A stretch of DNA of 64,000 nt from Mycobacterium deserti (lineage in GTDB: Bacteria; Actinomycetota; Actinomycetes; Mycobacteriales; Mycobacteriaceae), in the NCBI RefSeq assembly GCF_025345615.1, contig NZ_JAODWD010000002.1:620001-684000 (forward strand). The letters are read 5' to 3'. A program made the position numbers and the translations under genes. Below the pieces are notes generated by a model that worked only from the letters and a program-made list of their open reading frames with translations, ran no database searches and was not told the origin of the DNA. Below, one piece after another: positions 30,330 to 42,667 of this stretch (positions are counted from its first letter, which is position 1; every line of letters begins with the position of its first letter).

Positions 30330-31088
30330 TCAGGCGTCGCGCGCGTTGAGCACCGCCACCGCGGCACCGAACGCCACCGCGACCATTGCCGCGAAATATG
30401 CCAACGACCCGAGCTGGTCCCACGGCATGGCATAGACCGGATACAGCCACGGCACATCGATGACAATGAAGATGTTCGCGAACGGCAGATACGGCCCGAT
30501 CTGCGTTCCCACGTCCGGCAGATTGGCCAGCATCGGTTCGGCCACCAACGGCCACAGCAGAAGCACCGCCACGGCGCCGGGTCCGGCGCGCAACAGTGCA
30601 CCGATCGCCACGCCAAGTGTCGCGGCCAGGGCGGCGTACAGCGCGATAGCGCCTGCCACCCGCCAGACATCCGGCCCCGACAGTGACAACTGGGCCGCCA
30701 TCACCGGCGTGCTGAGCAGCGCCGCCAGATACACCGACGCGACCACCATCACCGCCGCAAACACTGCCGAAAAGCATGCGGTGACAATAGTTTTTGCGAC
30801 AAGTACCAAGGTTCGATTCGGCGTCGCCATGAACGTCGTGCGAATCATTCCGCTGCGATACTCCGCGGTGACCGTCATCGAGGCCAGCACCATCAACACC
30901 GGCACCCCGAACACAGCGATACCGAGCGACGCCCGTTGCGGCTCCAACGGTCCCGTGCCCGAGGCCACGCTGCCTTGCAGCGCGGCAACGGCCAAACTCA
31001 GTGCCGCGACGGCGACCGCGACCCACAGCGGTGCTCGTGTTGTGGACAGCTTGATTCGTTCGGCGTTGAGCACCGCCAGCGCGCTCAT
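30330..31088 (-). CDS. ABC-2-type transporter permease
   Basis: 252 residues with six hydrophobic segments and the MTVTAEYRSGMIRTTFMATP motif typical of ABC-2 permeases that work with a CcmA-like ATPase. The ATG at 31088 overlaps the ATPase stop as ATGA, so the two form one exporter. Lies 35 bp upstream of lpqL in the same direction. Substrate unknown. Confidence 0.88.
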   Translation of the reverse strand: MSALAVLNAERIKLSTTRAPLWVAVAVAALSLAVAALQGSVASGTGPLEPQRASLGIAVFGVPVLMVLASMTVTAEYRSGMIRTTFMATPNRTLVLVAKTIVTACFSAVFAAVMVVASVYLAALLSTPVMAAQLSLSGPDVWRVAGAIALYAALAATLGVAIGALLRAGPGAVAVLLLWPLVAEPMLANLPDVGTQIGPYLPFANIFIVIDVPWLYPVYAMPWDQLGSLAYFAAMVAVAFGAAVAVLNARDA

Positions 31089-31996
31089 GACGACACCGTC
31101 CGATACTCGACCGCGTCGTCGGTCAGCTCCAGGTACGCCTCCTCCAGCGAGGCCTGCTGAGTGCTCAACTCGTGCAACGTGATTGCGTTGCGCGCGGCGA
31201 GCTCGCCAACCACCTCCATCGCCGCGCCCCTGACCAATATCGCCGGATCGCCTGGTGCGGGCTCGGCCCGAAGCCCGGCATCGGTGAGGACGCGCCGCAG
31301 CGTCTCCAACTGCGGGCTGCGGACGGTGACTGTGCCGGCACCCGAGCGACCGACGAAATCACTGACTGTGGTCGACGCGATCAGCTTGCCCTTGCCGATG
31401 ACGAGGAGCCGGTCGGCGGTGTTGGCCATCTCGGCCAGCAGATGGCTGGAGACGAGCACTGTCCGACCCTCGGCCGCCAGCGAGCGCATCAGTGTGCGCA
31501 CCCACCGGATTCCCTCCGGATCCAGACCGTTGACGGGCTCGTCGAACAACAACACCGGTGGATCGCCCAGCAGAGCGCCCGCGATCCCCAGTCGCTGGCT
31601 CATGCCCAACGACAAGGCGCCGACCTTCTTGCCGGAGACCGACGCCAGCCCTACCATCTCGAGCACTTCGTCGACCCGCGCTGCCGGTAGCCGGTTTGTC
31701 GCGGCGATCCAGCGCAGGTGATTGCGCGCCGACCGGTTGGGATGCGCCTGCCGCGCATCCAGCAGGGCGCCGACCGTGCGTAGCGGGTCGGCCAGCCTCC
31801 GATACGCCTTGCCGCCGACGGTCGCCGTACCCGAAGTGGGACGGTCCAGACCGAGGATGAGCCGCATCGTGGTTGTCTTGCCCGCGCCGTTCGGCCCGAG
31901 GAACCCCGTGACCACCCCGGGCTCGATCGTGCAGGTCAGGTTGTCGACGGCGCGTGTCGAGCCGAACACTTTCGTCAGGCCCGCCAGCGCGATCAT
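31085..31996 (-). CDS. ABC transporter ATP-binding protein (CcmA/DrrA-like)
   Basis: 303 residues. Walker A is GPNGAGKTTTMRLILGLDRP, the signature motif is LSLGMSQRLGIAGALLGDPP, Walker B is VLLFDEPVNGLDPEG, and the H-loop is SSHLLAEM. A C-terminal extension of about 80 residues is typical of exporters of the DrrA type. The ATG lies 22 bp after the stop of the WXG100 protein upstream, which suggests shared transcription. Partner permease follows directly. Confidence 0.92.
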   Translation of the reverse strand: MIALAGLTKVFGSTRAVDNLTCTIEPGVVTGFLGPNGAGKTTTMRLILGLDRPTSGTATVGGKAYRRLADPLRTVGALLDARQAHPNRSARNHLRWIAATNRLPAARVDEVLEMVGLASVSGKKVGALSLGMSQRLGIAGALLGDPPVLLFDEPVNGLDPEGIRWVRTLMRSLAAEGRTVLVSSHLLAEMANTADRLLVIGKGKLIASTTVSDFVGRSGAGTVTVRSPQLETLRRVLTDAGLRAEPAPGDPAILVRGAAMEVVGELAARNAITLHELSTQQASLEEAYLELTDDAVEYRTVSS

Positions 31997-32018
31997 GGGC
32001 TAATGATCGCAGGCCGCG

Positions 32019-32312
32019 TTACTGCCACCTCTGCTTGTTGGCGTTCTCGTTCTTCTCGAAGTCGCCTGCCACCTCGGTCAGTGTTGTGGCGAGCCGGTCC
32101 AAGATCATGTTCAGCTCGTCGGCCTGCACCTGCCAGCGCTGTTGATTGGCCTGCCAGGCCTCTTTGGCTGCGCCGTTCCACGCGCCGCCCAACGTGGTCA
32201 GGATCCCGCGCTCATCGTTGAGCAGACCCTCGATCTGATTGGCTTGCGCCGTAAGGTCTGTCGCGGCCCCAGCGACGGCCGCGAAATTCACGCGAATGCC
32301 ACCATCAGTCAT
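32019..32312 (-). CDS. WXG100 protein, ESAT-6-like
   Basis: 97 residues, the typical WXG100 length. The helical hairpin turn carries W45-N-G47 (LGGAWNGAAKEAW). AAGGAG precedes the ATG, a strong ribosome binding site. It lies 11 bp after the partner gene, so the pair is arranged as in esxB-esxA. Such proteins form a 1:1 four-helix dimer exported by a type VII (ESX) system; no EccC, EccD or MycP gene is in this window, so it must use a remote system, if it is exported. Confidence 0.88.
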   Translation of the reverse strand: MTDGGIRVNFAAVAGAATDLTAQANQIEGLLNDERGILTTLGGAWNGAAKEAWQANQQRWQVQADELNMILDRLATTLTEVAGDFEKNENANKQRWQ

Positions 32313-32323
32313 TCCAGACTCCT

Positions 32324-32629
32324 TCAGATACCCATCGCGGACCTGAGTGCGTCGGCTCCGCCGGCGTCAGTGTCGGTGTAGGCCTTCTGCGCTGAGTCGA
32401 GCTTCTCGGCAAGTGCAGCCTCCTCGTCGCGCAATGCCTGCGCGGTGGCCACGTAGCGGTTCAGAATGGTCTGCAGAGCGGTAGCGGCCTCGCCGGTGAA
32501 CATGGGAGCGATCTGCGATGCGATGTCGGTGACCTGTTGCTCGTGCTGCTTGCGCCGCTGCGCGAGTTCATCGAGCTTGGCCGCGTTCGACGCAATCTGC
32601 TGCGGGTCCATGTTGAGTGGGGACGACAT
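32324..32629 (-). CDS. WXG100 protein, CFP-10-like
   Basis: 101 residues. The turn position reads M-F-T-G (F44-T-G46) rather than W-x-G. Near the C-terminus Y84-T-D-T-D88 fits the YxxxD/E type VII export signal, followed by ADALRSAMGI, which resembles the CFP-10 tail. It therefore looks like the signal-bearing partner of the ESAT-6-like protein. The first ATG at 32629 is used; a second at 32611 is possible. It lies 51 bp after thiG. Confidence 0.86.
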   Translation of the reverse strand: MSSPLNMDPQQIASNAAKLDELAQRRKQHEQQVTDIASQIAPMFTGEAATALQTILNRYVATAQALRDEEAALAEKLDSAQKAYTDTDAGGADALRSAMGI

Positions 32630-32680
32630 GACCCCATTTTCCCAGTTTCAGTCGCCGCGCAACACAGCAATTTCCCCGGG

Positions 32681-33622
<942 letters not shown>

Positions 33623-33626
<4 letters not shown>

Positions 33627-34660
33627 CGCGCACCCACTAAACCAGCTTCAGGCACCGGCACGCCGTTCAACTCCCCGACGATGGCCTCCGCGGTCCACGG
33701 TGCGAGCAGGAATCCGTTGCGGCCGTGTCCAGCCGCAACCAGGGTGCGCGCGTCCAGGCGGCCGACGACGGGCAGCCCGTCCGGTGTCATCGGGCGCAGA
33801 CCCGCGGCGATCTCGGCGAGCTCGTACTCCCCCAACGAGGGCATCACTGCGCACGCGTCGTCGAGCAGTTCACGCACCCCGGTCACCGAAGGCGCGGTGT
33901 CACGGCCGTGCTCGTACTGGGTTGCGCCGACGACCACGCCGTCGAGGCGCGGCACGAGATACACCTGACGTCCGTGCACCCGCGCCCGAATCACCCTCTG
34001 CGGCACCGGCATACAACCCTTTCGCCAGCGCAGCCGCAAGACCTCGCCCTTCACCGGGCGGATCGGCAGGCCGGGCCACAGCGCAGTCGCGTCGATGCCG
34101 TTGGCGATCACGACGGTGTCGACGTCGGCGGGCAACTCCGACGCCGGCGGCGCCCACCGCACCCCCAGCCGCTCGCAATGAGAGGTGAGCGCGTCGACCA
34201 ACGCCCGATTGTCTACGGCCAGCTCGGTTTCGGCCAGCAGGCCGTGCCGAATGCCCTGCGCGAGCAGCGGTTCCAGGTCGCGTGCGGCCGACGTCGGCGT
34301 CACCGGATGCCCCTGCGCGGACAACCAGTCCCCGACGGTTTTCAGATCGGCGACATCAGCCCGGTCGACCGCGACAACCAGCGACTCCCGCGCGGTGACC
34401 ACCTCGGGCGGCAGGCCGTCCAGAAATGAGCCGGTGCCCACCTGGTTCCACAAGGCCAACGACGCCAGGCCCAGCCGCAGCAACCGTTCCTCGCCAGGCC
34501 ATCCCTCGCTGTGCGGGGCCAGCATGCCGCCGGCCACCCAGGACGCGCCGGGATCCTCGGCGCGGTGAACGCGCACGGCCCAACCGTCCATTGCGGCCCG
34601 GCGTGCGACCGCCAGCCCGATGACACCGCCGCCGACGACGGCCAACGATCCCTTCAACAT
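33623..34660 (-). CDS. thiO: Glycine oxidase
   Basis: 345 residues of the DAO family. The FAD Rossmann motif SLAVVGGGVIGLAVARRAAM starts the protein, SWVAGGMLAPHSEGWPGEER and the C-terminal LVAAGHGRNGFLLAP are typical. ThiO makes the glycine imine used by ThiG. I use the ATG at 34660: an ATG at 34678 lies inside the TPP aptamer and is unlikely to be used. A TTG at 34645 would have better spacing to the GGGAGGG and cannot be excluded. Confidence 0.93.
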
Positions 34661-34662
34661 CC

Positions 34663-34750
34663 CTCCCTTCGCCGGCATGACCCGGATCAGGTTCGACGGT
34701 AAGTGCAGGCGTGCTCACTCTCAGTCCCCGTACCCGGGACTCCCGTGTCG
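34663..34750 (-). promoter_or_regulatory. TPP riboswitch (THI element) controlling thiO-thiS-thiG
   Basis: Read leftward: ACACGGGAGTCC at 34748-34737, then GGGGACTGAGAGTG, then CGTCGAACCTGATCCGGGTC and ATGCCGGCGAAGGGAGGG next to thiO. All thi-box consensus elements are present. The aptamer merges into the purine-rich ribosome binding site, so it probably hides this site when TPP is bound. If the run is one transcript, it could also affect the WXG100, ABC and peptidase genes downstream. Confidence 0.96.
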
Positions 34751-34780
34751 ACACTTCACGGTAGTCGCTAGCGTCGCGGT

Positions 34781-35452
34781 GTGCACAAACCTCGGCAACG
34801 CCTGGCGAGCGCCTCGCTTTACCTGTGTACCGATGCCCGGCGCGAACGCGGCGACCTTGCCGAATTCGCCGACGCCGCCCTGGCCGGTGGTGTGGATCTC
34901 ATCCAGCTGCGGGACAAGGGCTCGCCGGGCGAACAGCGGTTCGGTCCGCTGGAGGCTCGCCAGGAACTCGACGCGCTGGCCGTCCTCGCCGACGCGGCGC
35001 AGCGCCACAACGCGTTGTTGGCCGTCAACGACCGGGCCGACATCGCGCTGGCCGCACGTGCTGACGTGCTGCACCTCGGTCAGGACGACCTACCGCTGCC
35101 GGTCGCGCGAAGCATCGTCGGGCCCGACCCGGTGATCGGCCGGTCGACTCATGACCGCGCCCAGGTGGCCGCAGCGATCGCCGAAGATGTCGATTACTTC
35201 TGCGTCGGTCCGTGCTGGCCGACGCCGACCAAACCCGGCCGCCCGGCTCCCGGGCTCGAACTCGTCCGCAGCGCAGCCGAGTCGGCGACCGACAAGCCGT
35301 GGTTCGCGATCGGCGGTATCGATGCCGACCGGCTACCCGAGGTTCTGCAGAACGGCGCCCGCCGGGTCGTGGTCGTCCGGGCCATCACCGCGGCCGACGA
35401 CCCCCGCGCCGCGGCGCGTCGGCTCAAATCCGCACTCACTGCCGCGGGTTGA
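34781..35452 (+). CDS. thiE: Thiamine-phosphate synthase
   Basis: 223 residues, TIM barrel. ThiE joins the pyrimidine and thiazole phosphates. Visible: [10 protein letters not shown] (Arg/Lys pyrophosphate contacts), [46 protein letters not shown] and the phosphate-binding [11 protein letters not shown] start at 34781. It is divergent from thiO, and no riboswitch is seen on this side. The 3' end overlaps the convergent NUDIX gene by 17 bp. Confidence 0.96.
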   Translation: MHKPRQRLASASLYLCTDARRERGDLAEFADAALAGGVDLIQLRDKGSPGEQRFGPLEARQELDALAVLADAAQRHNALLAVNDRADIALAARADVLHLGQDDLPLPVARSIVGPDPVIGRSTHDRAQVAAAIAEDVDYFCVGPCWPTPTKPGRPAPGLELVRSAAESATDKPWFAIGGIDADRLPEVLQNGARRVVVVRAITAADDPRAAARRLKSALTAAG

Positions 35453-35942
35453 CCTCAAGCGGAATCGACGCCGTCACGCTGAGCAGAAGGCCCCAGCTTC
35501 GGGCGAACCCCGGGTGCAGCGGCAGGTCCGCGACCTCATCGACGGCGACCCAGCGCAACTCCGCGCTCTCCCGGTTCGGGACTGTCTCGAGCAGTTCGGG
35601 CGCATCCGCGATGACCGTCGTATAGCTCCAACAGGTTCCGCCCTCCCCCGCAACCTCGGTGGTGACGACGGTCTGCCGCACAGTCAACTGGTGACGGGCC
35701 AGCCCGGCTTCCTCGTGTGCCTCACGCAGGGCCGCGTCTTCGGCGGATTCGTGGCTGTCGCGGGCCCCTCCCGGCAGTCCCCAGGTCCCGCCTTGATGGC
35801 TCCAGGGCGCTCGGTGCTGCAACAGGACCGCTGCCGAACCGTCGGGCTGTGGCGCCCGCACGAGCAACCCTGCCGCGCCGTGTCTTCCCCAGAAGGCAGC
35901 ACCGGTGTCGGACACCACCCAACCGTCACCGTCGCCGCGCAC
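35436..35942 (-). CDS. mutT3: NUDIX hydrolase, MutT3 type
   Basis: 168 residues. The NUDIX box is complete: Gly-x5-Glu-x7-REAHEE-x-G, starting at [25 protein letters not shown] precedes it. Likely a nucleoside di- or triphosphate sanitising enzyme; position matches Rv0413 mutT3. The GTG at 35942 is the only reasonable start before the intergenic region, although no strong ribosome binding site is seen. Confidence 0.85.
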   Translation of the reverse strand: MRGDGDGWVVSDTGAAFWGRHGAAGLLVRAPQPDGSAAVLLQHRAPWSHQGGTWGLPGGARDSHESAEDAALREAHEEAGLARHQLTVRQTVVTTEVAGEGGTCWSYTTVIADAPELLETVPNRESAELRWVAVDEVADLPLHPGFARSWGLLLSVTASIPLEVNPRQ

Positions 35943-35984
35943 ACATCAACAATAGGGAACCCCGGCCTACCGGAAAGTCTTAGG

Positions 35985-35999
35985 ATTCTTTTATAGAAT
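35985..35999 (+). promoter_or_regulatory. AT-rich putative promoter of the glnX operon
   Basis: A short inverted repeat ATTCT-TTTAT-AGAAT contains TATAGAAT, a plausible -10 element, 57 bp upstream of glnX, and it stands out from the GC-rich surroundings. No clear -35 hexamer is present, which is common in mycobacteria. Confidence 0.35.
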
Positions 36000-36055
36000 G
36001 GCACCCGTCGAGGACGATAGCCGGAGAGCACGCAACAGATGAGGTCCGCGCGCAC

Positions 36056-37375
36056 GTGACTGTGGAGTTGGCGCACCCGTCGACCGAGCCACTGGCGTCG
36101 CGGTCGCCGACCACTCCCGCGCACCCACGCTGGTGGTTCCTCTGGACCACCCCCGGCCGCATCCTCACCATCGGCGTGGTGTTGTCCGCCCTGGTCATCG
36201 GCAGCGCCTTCGCGACATCGACGACCATCAACGACCGCCAGGAAGCGCTGACGACGGTCCTCAACCACACCGAACCGCTGTCGTTCGCGGCCGGGCAGCT
36301 GTACACGACGCTGTCGGTGGCCGACGCCGCGGCGGCGACCGCGTTCATCGCCGGCACCGAACCCCGGGCGGTGCGGCAACGCTACGAGCAAGCCATCACC
36401 GACGCGTCGGTCGCCGTGACGCGGGCGTCGAGCGGGCTGACCGACGAGCCGATGGTGCAACTGCTGGGGCGGGTGAACGCCCGGCTCGCCGTCTACACCG
36501 GATTGATCGAAACCGCGCGCACCAACAACCGCGCCGGAAACCCGGTCGGTTCCTCGTATCTGTCCGAGGCGTCGGCGTTGATGCAGACGCAGATCCTGCC
36601 CGACGCGCAGCGGCTCTACGAGGAGACGTCGGCGCGGGTGGACTCCGAGACGTCGGCGTCGACCAGGATTCCAGGACCGGTGATCCTCGTGGTGCTCGCG
36701 ACCCTGTTGTTCGGGGCTTTCGCCAACCGCTGGCTCGCCCGCCGGACCCGACGACGCATCAACATCGGTCTCGTGGCCGGCGGGATGGCCGTGCTGATCA
36801 TGCTGATCTGGGTTGGCACGGCGCTGATCATCTCGACCGCCGACAGTCGAAGCGCCAAGGACACCGCGGCGCAGTCGCTCAAGACGGTGACCAACCTCGC
36901 GATCACCGCCCAGCAGGCGCGCGCCGACGAGACGCTGTCGTTGATCCGGCGCGGCGACGAGGACGTCCGCAAGCAGTCCTACTACACACGCATCGACGTG
37001 ATGCAGCAGCAGTTGTCGGACTACCTCGCCCGCGACGACGCAATCGACAAGACCGACCTGGCCGATGCCGAGCAGTTGTTGAAACGGTGGCGAGCGGCCG
37101 ATGACCGGATCAATGCCTACATCGGCGTCGGCAACTATCAGGCCGCCACCCAGGTTGCGCTGGGCACCGGTGAAGACGACTCCACTCCGGCGTTCGACAA
37201 GCTCGACGCGGCGCTGAGCGAGGGCATCGAAGAGAGCCGCAACCAGTTGCGCAACGACATTCTCAACGCCCGCCGGGTGCTCTCGGGCGCCACGTTCGGC
37301 GCCGCGGCCCTATCCGTCGTCGCGGCGGTGGCGGTGTCGCTGGGGTTGTGGCCGAGATTGAGCGAGTACCGGTGA
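36056..37375 (+). CDS. glnX: Membrane sensor protein GlnX
   Basis: 439 residues with four membrane helices, at about residues 36-56, 204-220, 238-262 and 407-430, enclosing two extracytoplasmic helical domains. In M. tuberculosis GlnX (Rv0412c) relays amino-acid binding by the lipoprotein GlnH to the kinase PknG, and the same three genes follow here in the same order. GTG start at 36056. Its stop codon overlaps the first ATG of a 33-bp repeat array (TGATG), which lies at the junction with glnH. Confidence 0.88.
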   Translation: MTVELAHPSTEPLASRSPTTPAHPRWWFLWTTPGRILTIGVVLSALVIGSAFATSTTINDRQEALTTVLNHTEPLSFAAGQLYTTLSVADAAAATAFIAGTEPRAVRQRYEQAITDASVAVTRASSGLTDEPMVQLLGRVNARLAVYTGLIETARTNNRAGNPVGSSYLSEASALMQTQILPDAQRLYEETSARVDSETSASTRIPGPVILVVLATLLFGAFANRWLARRTRRRINIGLVAGGMAVLIMLIWVGTALIISTADSRSAKDTAAQSLKTVTNLAITAQQARADETLSLIRRGDEDVRKQSYYTRIDVMQQQLSDYLARDDAIDKTDLADAEQLLKRWRAADDRINAYIGVGNYQAATQVALGTGEDDSTPAFDKLDAALSEGIEESRNQLRNDILNARRVLSGATFGAAALSVVAAVAVSLGLWPRLSEYR

Positions 37376-37605
37376 TGAGCGCTCGCGCGAAGAACAGACG
37401 ACCGGTGATGAGCGCTTGCGCGAAGAACAGACGACCGGTGATGAGCGCTCGCGCGAAGAACAGACGACCGGTGATGAGCGCTCGCGCGAAGAACAGACGA
37501 CCGGTGATGAGCGCTCGCGCGAAGAACAGACGACCGGTGATGAGCGCTCGCGCGAAGAACAGACGACCGGTGATGAGCGCTCGCGCGAAGAACAGACGAC
37601 CGGTG

Positions 37606-37625
<20 letters not shown>
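37369..37625 (+). repeat. 33-bp tandem repeat (minisatellite), about 7.8 copies, at the glnX/glnH junction
   Basis: ATG codons recur every 33 bp at 37375, 37408, 37441, 37474, 37507, 37540, 37573 and 37606. The unit begins ATGAGCGCTCGCGCGAAGAA and continues CAGACGACCGGTG. Copies 2 and 8 have TTG where the others have CTCG (gcgcTtgcg against gcgcTcgcg); otherwise copies are identical. Each unit encodes PVMSARAKNRR in the glnH frame, and the TGATG of the glnX stop is copied in each unit. The length is a multiple of three, so copy number would not change the frame. Identical copies imply recent expansion. Confidence 0.97.
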
Positions 37626-40928
<3,303 letters not shown>

Positions 40929-41041
40929 ACCCGCGCCTCGAGTCGTCGGCGTCGCGACTGGTTGGCGAAGTTGTTGGTCTCTGATTCTGGTCAACCCCCC
41001 GGATCGGGAGTAACGTCCGCAGCAGGTTGAGTTAGCAGCCG

Positions 41042-41059
41042 ACCGATGACGTCATCGGT
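41042..41059. promoter_or_regulatory. Perfect 18-bp palindrome upstream of the STAS gene
   Basis: ACCGATGACGTCATCGGT is self-complementary without spacer. It lies in the 227-bp gap between pknG and the STAS gene, about 97 bp before its ATG. Likely a dimeric regulator site; the TGACGTCA core is bZIP-like only by coincidence in bacteria. Confidence 0.5.
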
Positions 41060-41155
41060 GCACGCGGATTCTCCGTGTGCGGCGGCTTGAGCTACCAGAG
41101 CCCATCCCCTGACGGCATCCACAGTACGAATTGACATTCGGCTGAGGGAGCTCAG

Positions 41156-41602
41156 ATGTCCGAAGTTGGCACATATCGAGTGTTCAGGCCCGACCCCGGC
41201 GCACTCGACCCCATCGAAGAACACCACCGCGCCACGTTCGCGGCGTGCCGTTCACCGGAATCGACGATGCTGGTCACCGTCGAAGGCGAAGTCGACGCGG
41301 CCAACAGCCGCCTTCTTGCCCGCTACGTCGAGCGGCACGTGGTGGGGTCGGAACATCTGATCCTGGACCTGAGGCTCGTCGACTTCTTCGGCACCGCAGG
41401 ATTCGCCGCACTTCACAACGTCAACGTGACGTGCTCGCGCTACGGCATCAGCTGGAATCTGCGCGCGGGGCGCCAGACCCGGCGCATCCTGGCCATCTGC
41501 GATCCGGACGGCACGCTGCCGCTGGAGGAGCCGCAGTCAGTTCTCGACGAACTGGACGCAGGCGCGGGCGATCGCGAGCTCCTCGTTGGTGGGAATCACT
41601 AG
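41156..41602 (+). CDS. STAS-domain protein (anti-sigma factor antagonist-like)
   Basis: 148 residues, ATG preceded by GAGGGAG. The STAS fold is read from [41 protein letters not shown] and [20 protein letters not shown]. The usual phosphorylatable Ser position is Thr in FFGTAG. Such proteins release sigma factors from anti-sigma factors in a partner-switching circuit. The C-terminal 22 residues are encoded on DNA shared with the convergent ackA gene (66-bp overlap). Confidence 0.8.
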   Translation: MSEVGTYRVFRPDPGALDPIEEHHRATFAACRSPESTMLVTVEGEVDAANSRLLARYVERHVVGSEHLILDLRLVDFFGTAGFAALHNVNVTCSRYGISWNLRAGRQTRRILAICDPDGTLPLEEPQSVLDELDAGAGDRELLVGGNH

Positions 41603-42667
41603 CACCGTCGTCGGCGAATCCTGCGCCGAGATCCGGCGGGCCGCCCTGCCGGGGCTTGCGTTGAGGTGTTCGTCGAGTTCGATGCCCAGCGTCGTCATCC
41701 CGCTCACGGCGTCTCGTCGCACGGCCGAATCGTTCTCTCCCACACCCGCGGTGAACGTGATGACGTCGACGGAGCCGAGTAGCGCCAGGTAGGCCCCGAT
41801 GTACTTGCGCAGCCGGTGGATGTAGACGTCGTAGGCCAGCCTGGCCGCCTCATCGCCGGCGTCGATGCGCTGGTGCAGAACGCGGAAGTCGATCTCGCCG
41901 CCGAGCCCACGGACGCCGGAGCGGCGGTTGAGCATCTCCTCGACGTCCTCGACGCTCATACCGGCCGTGCGAACCAGGTAGGTCAGCACGCCGGGGTCGA
42001 TGTCGCCGGAGCGGGTGCCCATCACCAGCCCCTCCATCGGCGTCAGTCCCATCGAGGTGTCGATCGGCCTGCCGCCGACGATCGCCGACGCCGAGGCGCC
42101 GTTGCCGAGGTGCAACACGATCTGACTCAACGACTGCAGCGGTACACCGAGGAATTCGGCGGCCTGCTCGCTGACGTACTGATGCGACGTCCCGTGGAAG
42201 CCGTAGCGCCGGATGTCCCACCGCTCGGCGACCTCACGGTCGATGGCGTAAGTGGCTGCGGCGGGCGGCAGGTCGTGGAAGAAGGCGGTGTCGAACACCG
42301 CGACGTGCGGCAGGTCGGGCAGTGCCTTGCGAGCCACCTCGATTCCGAGCACCGCGGGCGGATTGTGCAGCGGCGCGAGCGGTGACAAATCTTCGAGAGT
42401 GTCGATCAGAGCGTCATCGATCAGGGCGGGCGCATGCAGATGTGGTCCGCCGTGCACCACGCGATGGCCCACCGCGACGACGCCTGCCATGTCGTCGGCG
42501 AGCTCGTCGAACACCACCCGCAGCGCGGCGTCGTGGTCGGGCACCTGCCCCTCGCCGATTCGCTCGATGGTGCCGTCGGCAACCATGGTGGCCGAGTCTG
42601 GTTCGACCACAGCATATTTCAGCGATGATGAACCAGAGTTCACGACGAGAACTCGGCGGGCCGTCAC
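41537..42667 (-). CDS. ackA: Acetate kinase
   Basis: 376 residues. Interconverts acetyl phosphate and acetate with ADP/ATP. Conserved: [15 protein letters not shown] with the N-terminal Asn and Ser, [14 protein letters not shown] with the catalytic Asp, [15 protein letters not shown] and [11 protein letters not shown] start at 42667 overlapping the pta stop as GTGA. The 3' end extends into the convergent STAS gene. Confidence 0.97.
   Translation of the reverse strand: MTARRVLVVNSGSSSLKYAVVEPDSATMVADGTIERIGEGQVPDHDAALRVVFDELADDMAGVVAVGHRVVHGGPHLHAPALIDDALIDTLEDLSPLAPLHNPPAVLGIEVARKALPDLPHVAVFDTAFFHDLPPAAATYAIDREVAERWDIRRYGFHGTSHQYVSEQAAEFLGVPLQSLSQIVLHLGNGASASAIVGGRPIDTSMGLTPMEGLVMGTRSGDIDPGVLTYLVRTAGMSVEDVEEMLNRRSGVRGLGGEIDFRVLHQRIDAGDEAARLAYDVYIHRLRKYIGAYLALLGSVDVITFTAGVGENDSAVRRDAVSGMTTLGIELDEHLNASPGRAARRISAQDSPTTVLVIPTNEELAIARACVQFVEN

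Noticed and set aside
40991..41227. 78-residue minus-strand frame between pknG and the STAS gene
   Set aside because: It overlaps the STAS start and its ribosome binding site on the other strand and covers the palindrome; no domain seen.
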